Made by a program: the position numbers and the translations under genes. A stretch of DNA of 64,000 nt from Chryseobacterium sp. H1D6B. GTDB taxonomy: Bacteria > Bacteroidota > Bacteroidia > Flavobacteriales > Weeksellaceae. How positions within the stretch are numbered: position 1 is the first letter of the stretch; the number at the start of each line of letters is the position of its first letter. Shown here in pieces: positions 52,648 through 61,420 of this stretch. The notes under the pieces were generated by a model. The model had not been told where the DNA came from, searched no databases, and worked only from the letters and a program-made list of their open reading frames with translations. The stretch is from contig NZ_JARXVJ010000001.1 of NCBI RefSeq assembly GCF_029892445.1, positions 2,666,001-2,730,000 of the forward strand. The letters run 5' to 3'.

Positions 52648-53019
52648 ATGGAAAATAGACGTAAAAACAAAAATTTTAATCCCAATAATTGCGGGGTCAC
52701 TCATTTTTTGAACCGGATCGGCGGAAAATGGAAAGTGCTGGTCATTTATGCAGTGAGTAAAAATGTGAACAGATTCAGCAGTCTGCAGCGCCTGATTCCT
52801 GATATCAGCAAACAGATGCTGGTGAACCAATTGAGAGAATTGGAAGAAGATAAAATTATAGACCGTACTATCTTTCCTGAAATTCCGCCCAGGGTAGAAT
52901 ATGCTTTAACGGAGTATGGTGCTTCTTTAATGCCAGTGATCAATGTGATCCAGCAGTGGGGAGAAAATGATCTCAAAAACAGCCGGTGCGACGTTTTAGG
53001 AAACTTGAAGCAGAGTTAA
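52648..53019 (+). CDS. HxlR-family winged-helix regulator
   Basis: 123 residues. The HxlR pattern is clear: CGVTHFLNRIGGKWKVLVIY, then RFSSLQRLIPDISKQMLVNQ, LRELEEDKIIDRTIFPEIPP and VEYALTEYG. Cys near residue 15 is the position used for redox sensing in some family members. It is divergent from the NTF2-like gene and is its likely regulator. Confidence 0.92.
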   Translation: MENRRKNKNFNPNNCGVTHFLNRIGGKWKVLVIYAVSKNVNRFSSLQRLIPDISKQMLVNQLRELEEDKIIDRTIFPEIPPRVEYALTEYGASLMPVINVIQQWGENDLKNSRCDVLGNLKQS

Positions 53020-53049
53020 TCGGTTTTTTTCAGATTTAAGATCCCTATT

Positions 53050-53814
53050 TTACGTTTCTTCGCTGTCAATGGAATGATAAGCCTTCTGTATAACCTCTTC
53101 TGGTGAAGTGTCTTCAAACAAAAGCTGTTTTTTATTCAGGTGAAAAGTTTTAGATTTTGAAAGCATTTCTTCTTCCATTGTATTCACTACTTCTTGGGTC
53201 AGATTTCCTTTCATCACTTCATAATAAAGAGCCTGGTGGCTTCCTGCTCCCATATTATAGGTCTCAATATAGGTGAGGATTAAATTCCTGTTAAGATATT
53301 TAAATGTACTCAGAAGATTGCCGCTTGGGCCTGATGCATATAAATTGATGCTGAGCTGTCCTTTATCAATGCTGATGTCTTCTGTATCATAGATTTTGTA
53401 GTTGTCTTCATTATATTCAGCTGGAAAAACCTTTTTTGAAATTTTATCTAAATGATAAGTTTTGTCCCCATTTTTTAAAAGAATTAAAACAGTACGCTCT
53501 GCTAAAGTATCTGTTTTCTTTCTAAGAACAACAGCTGCATCTGAAAGGCCGTCTTGATTTAAATCTCCTTCTGCTTCATATTGTATTTCATATGCTTTTG
53601 GAACAAAATCTGAAATTTTGGCTCCTGTTTTAGAAAATTCAGACTGGGCATGAGAGGTGTCATTTGCTGTTCCATTTTCAGTATTTTCTGAAAGATTTTT
53701 CCTTGTAATGGAATCTGTCTTTTGTTCAGCTTCAGTTTTCCCGCTTTTATTGCAAGAGATTATTAAAGCCAAAAATAAAATGGGGAAATAAATATTTTTT
53801 TTCAGTGTTTTCAT
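53050..53814 (-). CDS. Lipoprotein of unknown function
   Basis: 254 residues. A lipoprotein signal ends at IISCNKSG (Cys about 21). The early mature part is Thr/Ser/Glu-rich. The core contains an Asp-rich loop (GDLNQDGLSDAAVVLRK) of the FG-GAP/integrin kind and a beta-rich stretch. No function known. Same strand as the YdeI gene with 33 bp between. Confidence 0.75.
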   Translation of the reverse strand: MKTLKKNIYFPILFLALIISCNKSGKTEAEQKTDSITRKNLSENTENGTANDTSHAQSEFSKTGAKISDFVPKAYEIQYEAEGDLNQDGLSDAAVVLRKKTDTLAERTVLILLKNGDKTYHLDKISKKVFPAEYNEDNYKIYDTEDISIDKGQLSINLYASGPSGNLLSTFKYLNRNLILTYIETYNMGAGSHQALYYEVMKGNLTQEVVNTMEEEMLSKSKTFHLNKKQLLFEDTSPEEVIQKAYHSIDSEET

Positions 53815-53847
53815 TTAATTAGAGATCAATAGGATTAAGAATTATCT

Positions 53848-54405
53848 TTAAACCACACGCAGCTGTTTTTCACTTTCTTTTATTGCTTTCTCAAGTCTCG
53901 AAAGTCTGGTTTTTTCCTGCTTGGCACTCATGATCCAATGAAGAATTACTTTTTTATATGACGGCGCCTGGCTGTTAAAAAAGTCCCATGCTTTTTTATT
54001 TGATTGAAATTGATTTTCATATTCAGGATCTAGATTGGCAGTTTCTTTTTCATGAGAATATATAGCTGATTTTTCTTCTTTTCTAAAATTGAAAGCCTTT
54101 TGTCCTTCAGCAGTCATTAATCCGGCTTTAGTAAGTTCTTCCACTTTTTTAATGTTGATCGCGCTCCAGATACTTGATGTTTTTCGTGGGGTAAAACGAA
54201 TAGAATAGCTTTCTTTATCAATGGATTTTCTTACCCCGTCTATCCATCCGAAACACAAAGCATGATCTACAGATTCAGACCAGCTCATGGAAGGCTTCTT
54301 GCTTCCCACTTTATAAAAACCGACCAAAAGTTCTTTTTCTTTTTGATGATTTTTTTTCAGCCATTCTCTGAATTCCTCCTGTGCTGCAAAAAATGTTGCT
54401 GTCAT
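53848..54405 (-). CDS. YdeI/OmpD-associated family protein
   Basis: 185 residues. Clear family signs: FREWLKKNHQKEKELLVGF, then SWSESVDHALCFGWIDGVRK and RFTPRKTSSIWSAINI. Family members have been linked with resistance to antimicrobial peptides, but the biochemical role is unsettled. Cytoplasmic, no signal. Confidence 0.92.
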   Translation of the reverse strand: MTATFFAAQEEFREWLKKNHQKEKELLVGFYKVGSKKPSMSWSESVDHALCFGWIDGVRKSIDKESYSIRFTPRKTSSIWSAINIKKVEELTKAGLMTAEGQKAFNFRKEEKSAIYSHEKETANLDPEYENQFQSNKKAWDFFNSQAPSYKKVILHWIMSAKQEKTRLSRLEKAIKESEKQLRVV

Positions 54406-54431
54406 ATTTAAAAAAAATATTTTTCGGATTT

Positions 54432-54965
54432 TTATCTGCCGTATTCATCAATTTTCTCCTTCATCCTTTTTTCCAGATATTCATTGCCGCCTTTGAGCTC
54501 TTCTAAGATTTGTAATGCTTCAGATTTATATTGTATTATTTTTTCTTCAGACCAGTGGAGCGGGGGAGTCTGCAGATTAGTTACTCTATCAGCTAATTTT
54601 ACTGCCCAGACTTCTTTTGGAAGTTTTTTGATCCGGTGAAGGCTGTCTGTCATTTTTGCATTTTTGTCTAAGGCTGCATTTTTTGTCAATGCAAGAACTG
54701 CTTCTGCTGTTTCTCTGCTGAATGTATTTTCAAGTTCTTCATAGGTGGTATCAGTATCTTCCAGCGTATCATGAAGCAGGGCGGTCTGAACTGCAAATCC
54801 TGTATCAAAGTTTTCTGATCTTTCGGAAGCTATTAAAATTTCCATCGCCACGTTACTTATATGGACAACATAGGGCAGGGAAGTCCCCGGAATAGTCTGG
54901 TTCTTATCTGAATGTTTTTGAGCAGCAAATTGTATGGTTTCCTGATAAATAGTTTGAAGACTCAT
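54432..54965 (-). CDS. RSH-type HD-domain hydrolase (small alarmone hydrolase-like)
   Basis: 177 residues, the length of a stand-alone hydrolase. The HD motif of RelA/SpoT-type enzymes is present: His35 (PYVVHISNV), His65-Asp66 with Glu69-Asp70 (LLHDTLEDTDTTYEE), and KLADRVTNLQ. The likely reaction is removal of the 3' diphosphate of (p)ppGpp or a related nucleotide. No synthetase domain is attached. Confidence 0.85.
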   Translation of the reverse strand: MSLQTIYQETIQFAAQKHSDKNQTIPGTSLPYVVHISNVAMEILIASERSENFDTGFAVQTALLHDTLEDTDTTYEELENTFSRETAEAVLALTKNAALDKNAKMTDSLHRIKKLPKEVWAVKLADRVTNLQTPPLHWSEEKIIQYKSEALQILEELKGGNEYLEKRMKEKIDEYGR

Positions 54966-55391
54966 ATTTTTATGATTTGATGAATGTTCCTTGTCTAAAT
55001 ATACTTAATTTCTTTAAACAGCACTGTATTAATTACAATCGGCAGCCTGTAACCCAAAATTAATCTGTTGTAATTGGGTATTATTTTATTCGTAAATAAA
55101 TGGATTATTTTTAACTATAGTTTGATTAATGAATGGTTTTGCTATATTTGATCTAAATTAAAGCGGTATAAATGAATAATATCGAAAAAATAATCAACCT
55201 TTTTAAGTGCAATTAATGAATAATGTTTATCTAAACTTGAAAAACTAAAAAATAATTTAAGTATCAATATTTCAGGCTTGTTCTGATAAAATTGAATAAA
55301 TTCTTCCAAAAACACGGAAGTGATTAAATTGATCAATGTCAATTTAAAAATTACAGTAAGAATTATATAGATTCTCTGCACATACACACAA
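54966..55391. other. AT-rich gap without a recognisable gene
   Basis: About 425 bp between the divergent HD hydrolase and the outer-membrane barrel. It holds two promoter regions at most. A 108-codon minus-strand frame that reaches into the barrel gene looks like a chance product of AT-rich DNA. No hairpin or repeat stood out. Confidence 0.6.
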
Positions 55392-55409
55392 ATGAAATCA
55401 GTTTTAATG

Positions 55410-56438
55410 ATGAAAAATAATTTTTCACCCGCAGTGTTAATTGTATTATTTGCTTTTAACGCTATCAATGCTCAGGAGAGTTTTTCTCCTGATAACCAGG
55501 CAGACATACGAGCTGCATCTTTTCAAAAAGTAGAAATTCCGGATGTGAGTGAGGTGGGTCAAATTGGCCGGCTTACAGGAATGAATGTATCACAACCCGC
55601 TCCCAGTGTATTATTTTCAAATTTATCAGCCCATGAAAAGACATTGGATTTCTCGGCAGATAGAGAAGAAAGCCACAGACTGGCACCTTGGTTTGTGAGA
55701 AGATTTCATTTCGAAGGCGGTTTATTTATTCCCTTCAATAATACAAATGTGCATGTCGGCAGTAATTCAGGAGCTTATGCAACTGATATTGATTTTGAAA
55801 ATGATCTGGGATTTAATACATCTAGTTTCTCTGCTTTTGCGAATTTCCAATGGCATATCTCCAGAAGATCAAAGCTGAAGCTCAGCTATTTTAATCTTAG
55901 CAGATCAGCAGACCACACTCTTGATAAAACTATTGAATTTGCAGACCATACTTTCCCTGTTTATGCCGATGTAAGTGCATTTTTTAATTCCCATATTGCA
56001 CAAATCTCCTATGGATATGCCGTTGTAAGCAGACCCAAATATGAACTCGGAGTGATGATTGGAGCTCACGTTTTGAAAGTGGATGTTGGAATAGGTTTAA
56101 ATACCAATGTTGGTAGCGTCGGTTATTCAACTGACTATGATTTTACAGCTCCATTACCTGATATTGGGGTGTATGGCGGTTATGCGATTAGTGATCAGTG
56201 GGCAGTAAATGCAGAACTGGGCTATCTTTCTGCTAAAATCAATAATATCAACGGTAAAATAATAAGTTATAATCTGGCTGTACAGTATAACCCGCTTCCT
56301 TATCTTGGTTTCAGTGCCAGTTATACAGGTCTTAATTTTGAATTGGATGTAGACGGCAAACATATGGATGGATTTCTTAAATGGGGCTATAACGGACCCT
56401 CTTTGGCGGCTACTTATACTTTCGGAAGAGGCTTTTAA
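55410..56438 (+). CDS. Outer-membrane beta-barrel protein
   Basis: 342 residues from ATG 55410 (MKNNFSPAVLIVLFAFNAIN signal, ending AQ); ATG 55392 lies six codons earlier. Residues about 100-340 show alternating hydrophobic strands with turns (FSAFANFQWHISRRSKLKLS, ISYGYAVVSRPKYELGVMIG), and the chain ends in an aromatic residue (YTFGRGF), typical of barrels inserted by BamA. Substrate unknown. It is convergent with the histidine kinase gene. Confidence 0.8.
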   Translation: MKNNFSPAVLIVLFAFNAINAQESFSPDNQADIRAASFQKVEIPDVSEVGQIGRLTGMNVSQPAPSVLFSNLSAHEKTLDFSADREESHRLAPWFVRRFHFEGGLFIPFNNTNVHVGSNSGAYATDIDFENDLGFNTSSFSAFANFQWHISRRSKLKLSYFNLSRSADHTLDKTIEFADHTFPVYADVSAFFNSHIAQISYGYAVVSRPKYELGVMIGAHVLKVDVGIGLNTNVGSVGYSTDYDFTAPLPDIGVYGGYAISDQWAVNAELGYLSAKINNINGKIISYNLAVQYNPLPYLGFSASYTGLNFELDVDGKHMDGFLKWGYNGPSLAATYTFGRGF

Positions 56439-56513
56439 ACAGTTTTTATAAAGTGAAATTACGGTCCCTGAATGATTAGAACTTATGGATAAATGAAAAT
56501 GGAGAAATTAATT

Positions 56514-58238
56514 TTAATTCTTTCCTGTCAGCGGAAGCTTGAAGTAAAATGTACTTCCTTGGTTCAAGGAACTCTCTACTCCAATTTCACCATTTTGTTT
56601 TTCTATAAAATTTTTAGAGATAGCCAAACCTAAACCTGTTCCGTTTTGATGTTCTCCGGGAACCTGAAAATAACGGTCAAAGATCTGGCGGTGGTATTTT
56701 TCATCAATACCGCTTCCCGTATCTGTAATGCTGAATTTAACGTATGAGTCGGATTTTTCTACCGTAATATTGATGCTTTCATCCTGAAAAGAATGTTTCA
56801 CGGCATTGCTTAGAAAATTGTTCATTACCCAGATCGTTTTATCTAGATCCGCAGCTACAAAATCATTGTCTTCCAAGAGGAATTGTGCCTGTATGGATAT
56901 ATGTTTCTGTTCGGCAAGCTTTTCCACATTTTTTATAGAAGTCTGTACAATTTCCTTAGGGGAACAGTTTTGAATATTCAGGCGTATATTTCCTGTTTCT
57001 ACCTGTGACAGATTGAGGAGTTCTCCTGTAATATCCAGCAGGCGCTGGCCGTCTTCATTGATGCTTTTAAGCAGTTCTTGCTGCTGGTCATTTAATTCCC
57101 CGAATTTTTGATTTCCCAGAAGCTGAACGCCCATTTTTATTGCCGCAATAGGTGTTTTAAGCTCGTGAGAAATCGTGGCGATAAAATTGGTTTTAGCAAA
57201 ATCCAGCTCTTTGAAAGGCGTAATATTCCGTAAAAGAATTACTTTTCCAATATATTTTTTTTCTTTTTCTCCTGTTCTTGCGATGTTGATAGGAACAATT
57301 TCCTGTTCAAAATAGTTTTCTTTATTGTCCGTAATAATTTTAATAGGTTCTTTTACGGGGTGGTCCATATTTTTAAGAAGCTCCCTCATAAGATCATTAT
57401 TTACGGCAACCTCATGGGCTGTTTTTCCGATAATTTCTTCTTTGCGGAGGTTCGTGATTTTTAATGCTTCGTCATTGATCATGTAAATGAAATGATTTTC
57501 ATCCAAGCCGATAACGGCATCATGCATGTTGTTGACCAGGGTTTCGATCCGCTTCTTGTCCATTAGTTGCTTAGAGAGCGTACTGCTTTCATATTCCTGA
57601 AGTTTTTCAGCCATGATGTTGAAAGAATTGGCGAGATCATTGAACTCTTCACTTCCTTTGAAATGAACTCTTTCATTATAATTTTTATTAGCGATCTGTT
57701 TAATACTTGACGTTAACTGATTAATAGGTTCTGCAATCGTCTGAGGCAGATTAAACAGCAGGATAAAAGCAATTAGAAAACATACGGTTCCTAAACTTAC
57801 GATCCAAAAAGTGGCATTTTCCGCAGTAATGATGGCGATATCACTTTTGCGCTCAATGCCTTTCATATTTAAGGACATAATTTTCGCCAGATCTTCGCGG
57901 ATCAGTTTTTCTTTTCCGCTGTCAGGATGCTGCAGGTAGCTGCTGAAATGCAGATTGAGATTTTGTGTCGCTTCTTTCTCGCCGAATTCAGTGAGGTTTT
58001 TTTCCTGTAGGGCATTATTTTTTTTAAAATCTTTTACGGCAACTGCGCTGTCTGTACTTATTTTATCAAGAGCAAGAAGCATATTTTTTGAAAACTCCAG
58101 GCTGTTGTAATTGGCGGTTAGAATTTTTTCAGTGTCGGATTTCAGTTTATTAATGTATACGGAACCAATTACTGAAAGCAGAACAATCAGCAAAAATAAA
58201 AGACCTACGCCTAATGTGAGTTTAGTTTTAAGTTTCAT
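56514..58238 (-). CDS. Sensor histidine kinase of the Kdp cluster
   Basis: 574 residues. Two membrane helices (about 6-30 and 148-170) enclose a periplasmic sensor helix region. HAMP (about 170-225) and PAS (about 240-345) domains follow, then HisKA with His358 (FIATISHELKTPIAAI) and the ATP-binding part (WVMNNFLSNAVKHS, DTGSGIDE, GTGLGLAI). It starts 6 bp after the short KdpD gene, which lacks a kinase domain, so the two together likely take over the role of a one-piece KdpD. No response-regulator gene (kdpE) is present beside it in this window. Confidence 0.92.
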   Translation of the reverse strand: MKLKTKLTLGVGLLFLLIVLLSVIGSVYINKLKSDTEKILTANYNSLEFSKNMLLALDKISTDSAVAVKDFKKNNALQEKNLTEFGEKEATQNLNLHFSSYLQHPDSGKEKLIREDLAKIMSLNMKGIERKSDIAIITAENATFWIVSLGTVCFLIAFILLFNLPQTIAEPINQLTSSIKQIANKNYNERVHFKGSEEFNDLANSFNIMAEKLQEYESSTLSKQLMDKKRIETLVNNMHDAVIGLDENHFIYMINDEALKITNLRKEEIIGKTAHEVAVNNDLMRELLKNMDHPVKEPIKIITDNKENYFEQEIVPINIARTGEKEKKYIGKVILLRNITPFKELDFAKTNFIATISHELKTPIAAIKMGVQLLGNQKFGELNDQQQELLKSINEDGQRLLDITGELLNLSQVETGNIRLNIQNCSPKEIVQTSIKNVEKLAEQKHISIQAQFLLEDNDFVAADLDKTIWVMNNFLSNAVKHSFQDESINITVEKSDSYVKFSITDTGSGIDEKYHRQIFDRYFQVPGEHQNGTGLGLAISKNFIEKQNGEIGVESSLNQGSTFYFKLPLTGKN

Positions 58239-58243
58239 TACTT

Positions 58244-59353
58244 TTAAGATAAAATAATAATATCGATCTGTCTTTCATTCAGCCTGTTCATCAGGGTATA
58301 GATCCAGCTGTAGCCGAACATCCGGTGCCAGAAAGCGGCATGAGGCTTGCCGATGCAGACTGTTGTGATATTATGCTGGATTACATATTCCAAAATTCCT
58401 TTGTGCACACTGCTTTCTTTCGTTCTTGCTACTTTTGCTCCCAATTCTTGTGCTAAATTAAAGTTATTAATTAAATACCGCTGTTTATCCAGAGCAATTT
58501 TTTCGGGATTTTCAGAAGGCCTCTGGATATAGAGTACCGTCCACGGACTATTATAGTAGCTTGCTAAACGGGCAGTTTTCCGGATGATATTTTTAGCTAT
58601 TTTTTCGTTGCTGCTGATACAGGCGAGGAATTTTATAGGTTTAAAGGTTTCTGTTTTAATTTCGGCTTCTACTTTTCTTTCGACATGAGTCGCTACTTCT
58701 TTTAAAGAAAGCTCGCGGAGCTGCAGGATATGGCCGCTTTGAAAGAAATTATTAAGAGCAGTCTGAATTTTCTCTTTTTTATAAATTTTACCCTCTTTCA
58801 GCCTGGCAAGCAGTTCATCCGCAGTTAAATCTATATTCACCACTTCATCCGCCAGAGCAAGAATTTTATCAGGAAGACGTTCAGAAACTTCAATGCCGGT
58901 GATCTTTTTTACTTCCTCATTTAAGCTTTCGATATGCTGGATGTTCATTGCACTGATCACGTTGATTCCATTATCCAGAATTTCCAGAACATCCTGCCAT
59001 CTTTTTTTATTTTTTGAACCTTCTACATTAGAATGAGCCAGTTCATCCACCAATACGACTTCAGGATGCTCATTAATAATGGCCTGCAGATCCATTTCCT
59101 CTACATTTTTACCTTTATAAAAAACAGATTTCCGTGCAATTTCAGGGATTCCTTCTACCAAAGCTGCAGTTTCTTCTCTGTCGTGGGTTTCTATGTAGCC
59201 TATTTTCACATCAATGCCGTTCCGCAGGAGAGAATGGGCTTCCTGAAGCATACGAAAAGTTTTTCCTACCCCTGCACTCATTCCAATATAGATTTTGAAT
59301 TTTCCTTTTCGGGATTTCTGAATGAGTTCTAAAAAATGTTCTGCTGACGGCAT
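58244..59353 (-). CDS. kdpD: Short KdpD: KdpD domain plus USP domain, no kinase
   Basis: 369 residues. The KdpD fold with Walker A at 24-32 (GMSAGVGKT) and Walker B VVLVDELAHSN covers about residues 16-225. A universal-stress-type domain (about 235-369) follows. Membrane helices and histidine kinase domains found in the 890-residue E. coli KdpD are absent. Such short forms sense turgor, K+ or c-di-AMP in other bacteria. It is followed by a separate histidine kinase gene after 5 bp. Confidence 0.93.
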   Translation of the reverse strand: MPSAEHFLELIQKSRKGKFKIYIGMSAGVGKTFRMLQEAHSLLRNGIDVKIGYIETHDREETAALVEGIPEIARKSVFYKGKNVEEMDLQAIINEHPEVVLVDELAHSNVEGSKNKKRWQDVLEILDNGINVISAMNIQHIESLNEEVKKITGIEVSERLPDKILALADEVVNIDLTADELLARLKEGKIYKKEKIQTALNNFFQSGHILQLRELSLKEVATHVERKVEAEIKTETFKPIKFLACISSNEKIAKNIIRKTARLASYYNSPWTVLYIQRPSENPEKIALDKQRYLINNFNLAQELGAKVARTKESSVHKGILEYVIQHNITTVCIGKPHAAFWHRMFGYSWIYTLMNRLNERQIDIIILS

Positions 59354-59389
59354 TATTTATTTTGATTTAAAATTTAATTAAACTTAAAT

Positions 59390-59438
59390 CACAAAAGCCA
59401 CAAAAACTTGTAATTTTTAAGTTTCTGTGCCTTTTGTG
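59390..59438 (-). terminator. Long stem-loop between the porin and kdpD genes
   Basis: CACAAAAG (59390-59397) pairs with CTTTTGTG (59431-59438), and CACA and AAACTT blocks inside also pair with TGTG and AAGTTT, giving about 18 pairs with two mismatches. There is no T run, so it may be an RNA processing or partial termination site that separates porin and sensor expression. Confidence 0.5.
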
Positions 59439-59461
59439 TTAAAATGAAGTCTGCTTTAAGC

Positions 59462-60547
59462 TTAAAACCAAGCGGCAAGACTTGCTGTAATAAAGAAATT
59501 TCCCTGTTTCAACTGGTTATTTTTTACAAAAATGGCATCCTTTGAAGTCAGTCCTCTTGCTTCTGTACGGAATACTACATTTTTCAAAACAGCATAATCA
59601 ACATTCAGAGAATATCCGAAAGTTTGAAACCCATTAGGAGTTTTAGTATTGATGATCACTCCATTTTTGTCGCTGTAATATTCCAGTCTTCCGGCCAGTG
59701 CCCATCTGCTGTCGAGCTGATATTTCATCTGCAGGTTAGGGCTGTACCAGATATTGTACCGTTCGCTGCCTTTTGACTGCTGCTCTGCTCCAATGTCAAA
59801 TCCAAGTACGGCTGAAAAATCTTTGGACAGCTGAAAATTTCCGTATAGATCATGAAAATAACGCATTCTTTTATCTTCTTTTGCTTTGTCGTTTCCTATG
59901 AAAGAGCTGCTGTTCAGTGTTATTTTATCATTCGGTTTATAAACAGCCTGATGTCCGAAAGACATACTTTGGTTTCCTTCTGCTTTTGCAATTCGCTGCC
60001 ATCCGTTGAGAACCAGTCCGCTTAAAAACCATTTTCCATTATCTGAAGTATAAGAAATTTTGGCTCCTGTTTCAAAATAAGGCGAATTTTCTGCTGCTAA
60101 ACTTCTTGTTAAGTTAATATTATCTTTTCCTATAGCGCTTTCCCAGCCGATATGGGAAGGCATTATTCCTGCATCGATCCACAAGTTTTTATTTTTGGAA
60201 ATTTTTATTCCAATATTAGCTTCGTGTACATACCGTAAAGCTTCCTGTTCAGCAGCCATATTATCCTGAACATATGTGCCTGCCATCAAAGCAAAATTAG
60301 CCCGCAGATTTTCAGTTTGATAAGATGCTTTTACCATCCCTAAATTAAGGTTTATTTCATTATGACGGTTGTAAGAATACAAAAAGTTCTGACGGTTATG
60401 AACAGAAGGCTCATTAAAGTCATAAGCGTAAAATACCTCTGCATAGGCCGAAAAAGTAAATTTAGTGTTTGTTTTCAAGGAATCTTGAGACTGAGCTTTC
60501 ACAAGGCATGATGCTGCTATCATACCCGCAAGAATATATGTTTTCAT
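59462..60547 (-). CDS. Outer-membrane beta-barrel porin (BBP2/OmpL-like) within the kdp cluster
   Basis: 361 residues with a signal peptide (about 1-18, ending LVKAQ). The barrel begins FTFSAYAEVFYAYDFNEPSV and shows long alternating strands; the chain ends ASLAAWF with a terminal aromatic. It matches the putative beta-barrel porin-2 group. Its place between kdpC and kdpD suggests a role in letting ions cross the outer membrane when K+ is scarce. Confidence 0.85.
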   Translation of the reverse strand: MKTYILAGMIAASCLVKAQSQDSLKTNTKFTFSAYAEVFYAYDFNEPSVHNRQNFLYSYNRHNEINLNLGMVKASYQTENLRANFALMAGTYVQDNMAAEQEALRYVHEANIGIKISKNKNLWIDAGIMPSHIGWESAIGKDNINLTRSLAAENSPYFETGAKISYTSDNGKWFLSGLVLNGWQRIAKAEGNQSMSFGHQAVYKPNDKITLNSSSFIGNDKAKEDKRMRYFHDLYGNFQLSKDFSAVLGFDIGAEQQSKGSERYNIWYSPNLQMKYQLDSRWALAGRLEYYSDKNGVIINTKTPNGFQTFGYSLNVDYAVLKNVVFRTEARGLTSKDAIFVKNNQLKQGNFFITASLAAWF

Positions 60548-60850
60548 TAAAGTTTTAAAATTTATTTTATAATTAGAGAGAAATAATTTGGTATTTTATC
60601 TCTGTTCTTTTGTCTTGAAATCGAAGATTCAACGTACGTGGCCAACCAAAAGAATCAAAAGTTTAAGACTGAAAATTCCGGCTAAAAACTAAAAACTAAT
60701 AAGTAATCCTGAAATCCTTAAAACTTGCTCCCTGAGCCATTCCATTATATTTTCAGACAGCGGGAATTTTTTAATAGATTAATTATTAGTTTTCTTAACG
60801 TCTGCAGTTCCCAGGCCGTTTATTAAAAGTCAAATTTTTTCAGATAGGTT
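60548..60850. other. Gap between kdpC and the porin gene
   Basis: About 300 bp. No frame, strong hairpin or clear TAnnTTTG element on the minus strand was seen. It may hold a promoter for the porin. Confidence 0.5.
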
Positions 60851-61408
60851 TTATTTCAATTCATCCAAAGCAATATTCAGCTCCAAGACATTTACTTTTG
60901 AAGGTCCGAACATATTCAGAAGAGGAGAGTCTGTATGTTTTTTAATTAATTCAATCACTGAGGATTCCGGTAGATTTCTCTCTTTTGCGACTCTTTTAGC
61001 CTGATAAAGAGCGCCCCCTTCAGAAATGTTTGGATCTAATCCGCTGCCGCTTGCTGTGATAAGCTCTACAGGAACTTTAGTGTTTCCCATTGCTGGATTC
61101 TCTATTTTCAGGGTATCTATTCTTTTTTGCACTACAGCCAGATATTCTTCGTTGGTTGGCCCTTTATTGCTTCCTGCACTTCCATCAGCTTTGTAATCAA
61201 CTGCGGACGGACGTCCATGGAAATATTTTTCTGATTTGAATTCCTGGCCGATATTCACATAGAATTTTTGTCCGTTATGCGTAATAGTTTCTGCATTTCC
61301 CTGAGTAGGCAGTACTTTTGATCCTCCATACACGATGAGTAAATAAACACCGATAACAACAAGCATTACAACAGTTAATCTGAATGCCGGAAAAATATGA
61401 TTTTTCAT
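60851..61408 (-). CDS. kdpC: Potassium-transporting ATPase subunit C
   Basis: 185 residues. A single N-terminal membrane helix (about 8-28, RLTVVMLVVIGVYLLIVYGG) anchors a periplasmic domain with the family motifs FHGRPSAVDY and TASGSGLDPNIS. KdpC stabilises the KdpFABC complex. It follows kdpB after 12 bp. Confidence 0.95.
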   Translation of the reverse strand: MKNHIFPAFRLTVVMLVVIGVYLLIVYGGSKVLPTQGNAETITHNGQKFYVNIGQEFKSEKYFHGRPSAVDYKADGSAGSNKGPTNEEYLAVVQKRIDTLKIENPAMGNTKVPVELITASGSGLDPNISEGGALYQAKRVAKERNLPESSVIELIKKHTDSPLLNMFGPSKVNVLELNIALDELK

Positions 61409-61420
61409 TTTTTTTTAATT

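Noticed and set aside
55142-55468. 108-codon minus-strand frame before the outer-membrane barrel
   Set aside because: Overlaps the signal peptide of the barrel gene, composition follows AT-rich DNA, no recognisable domain.
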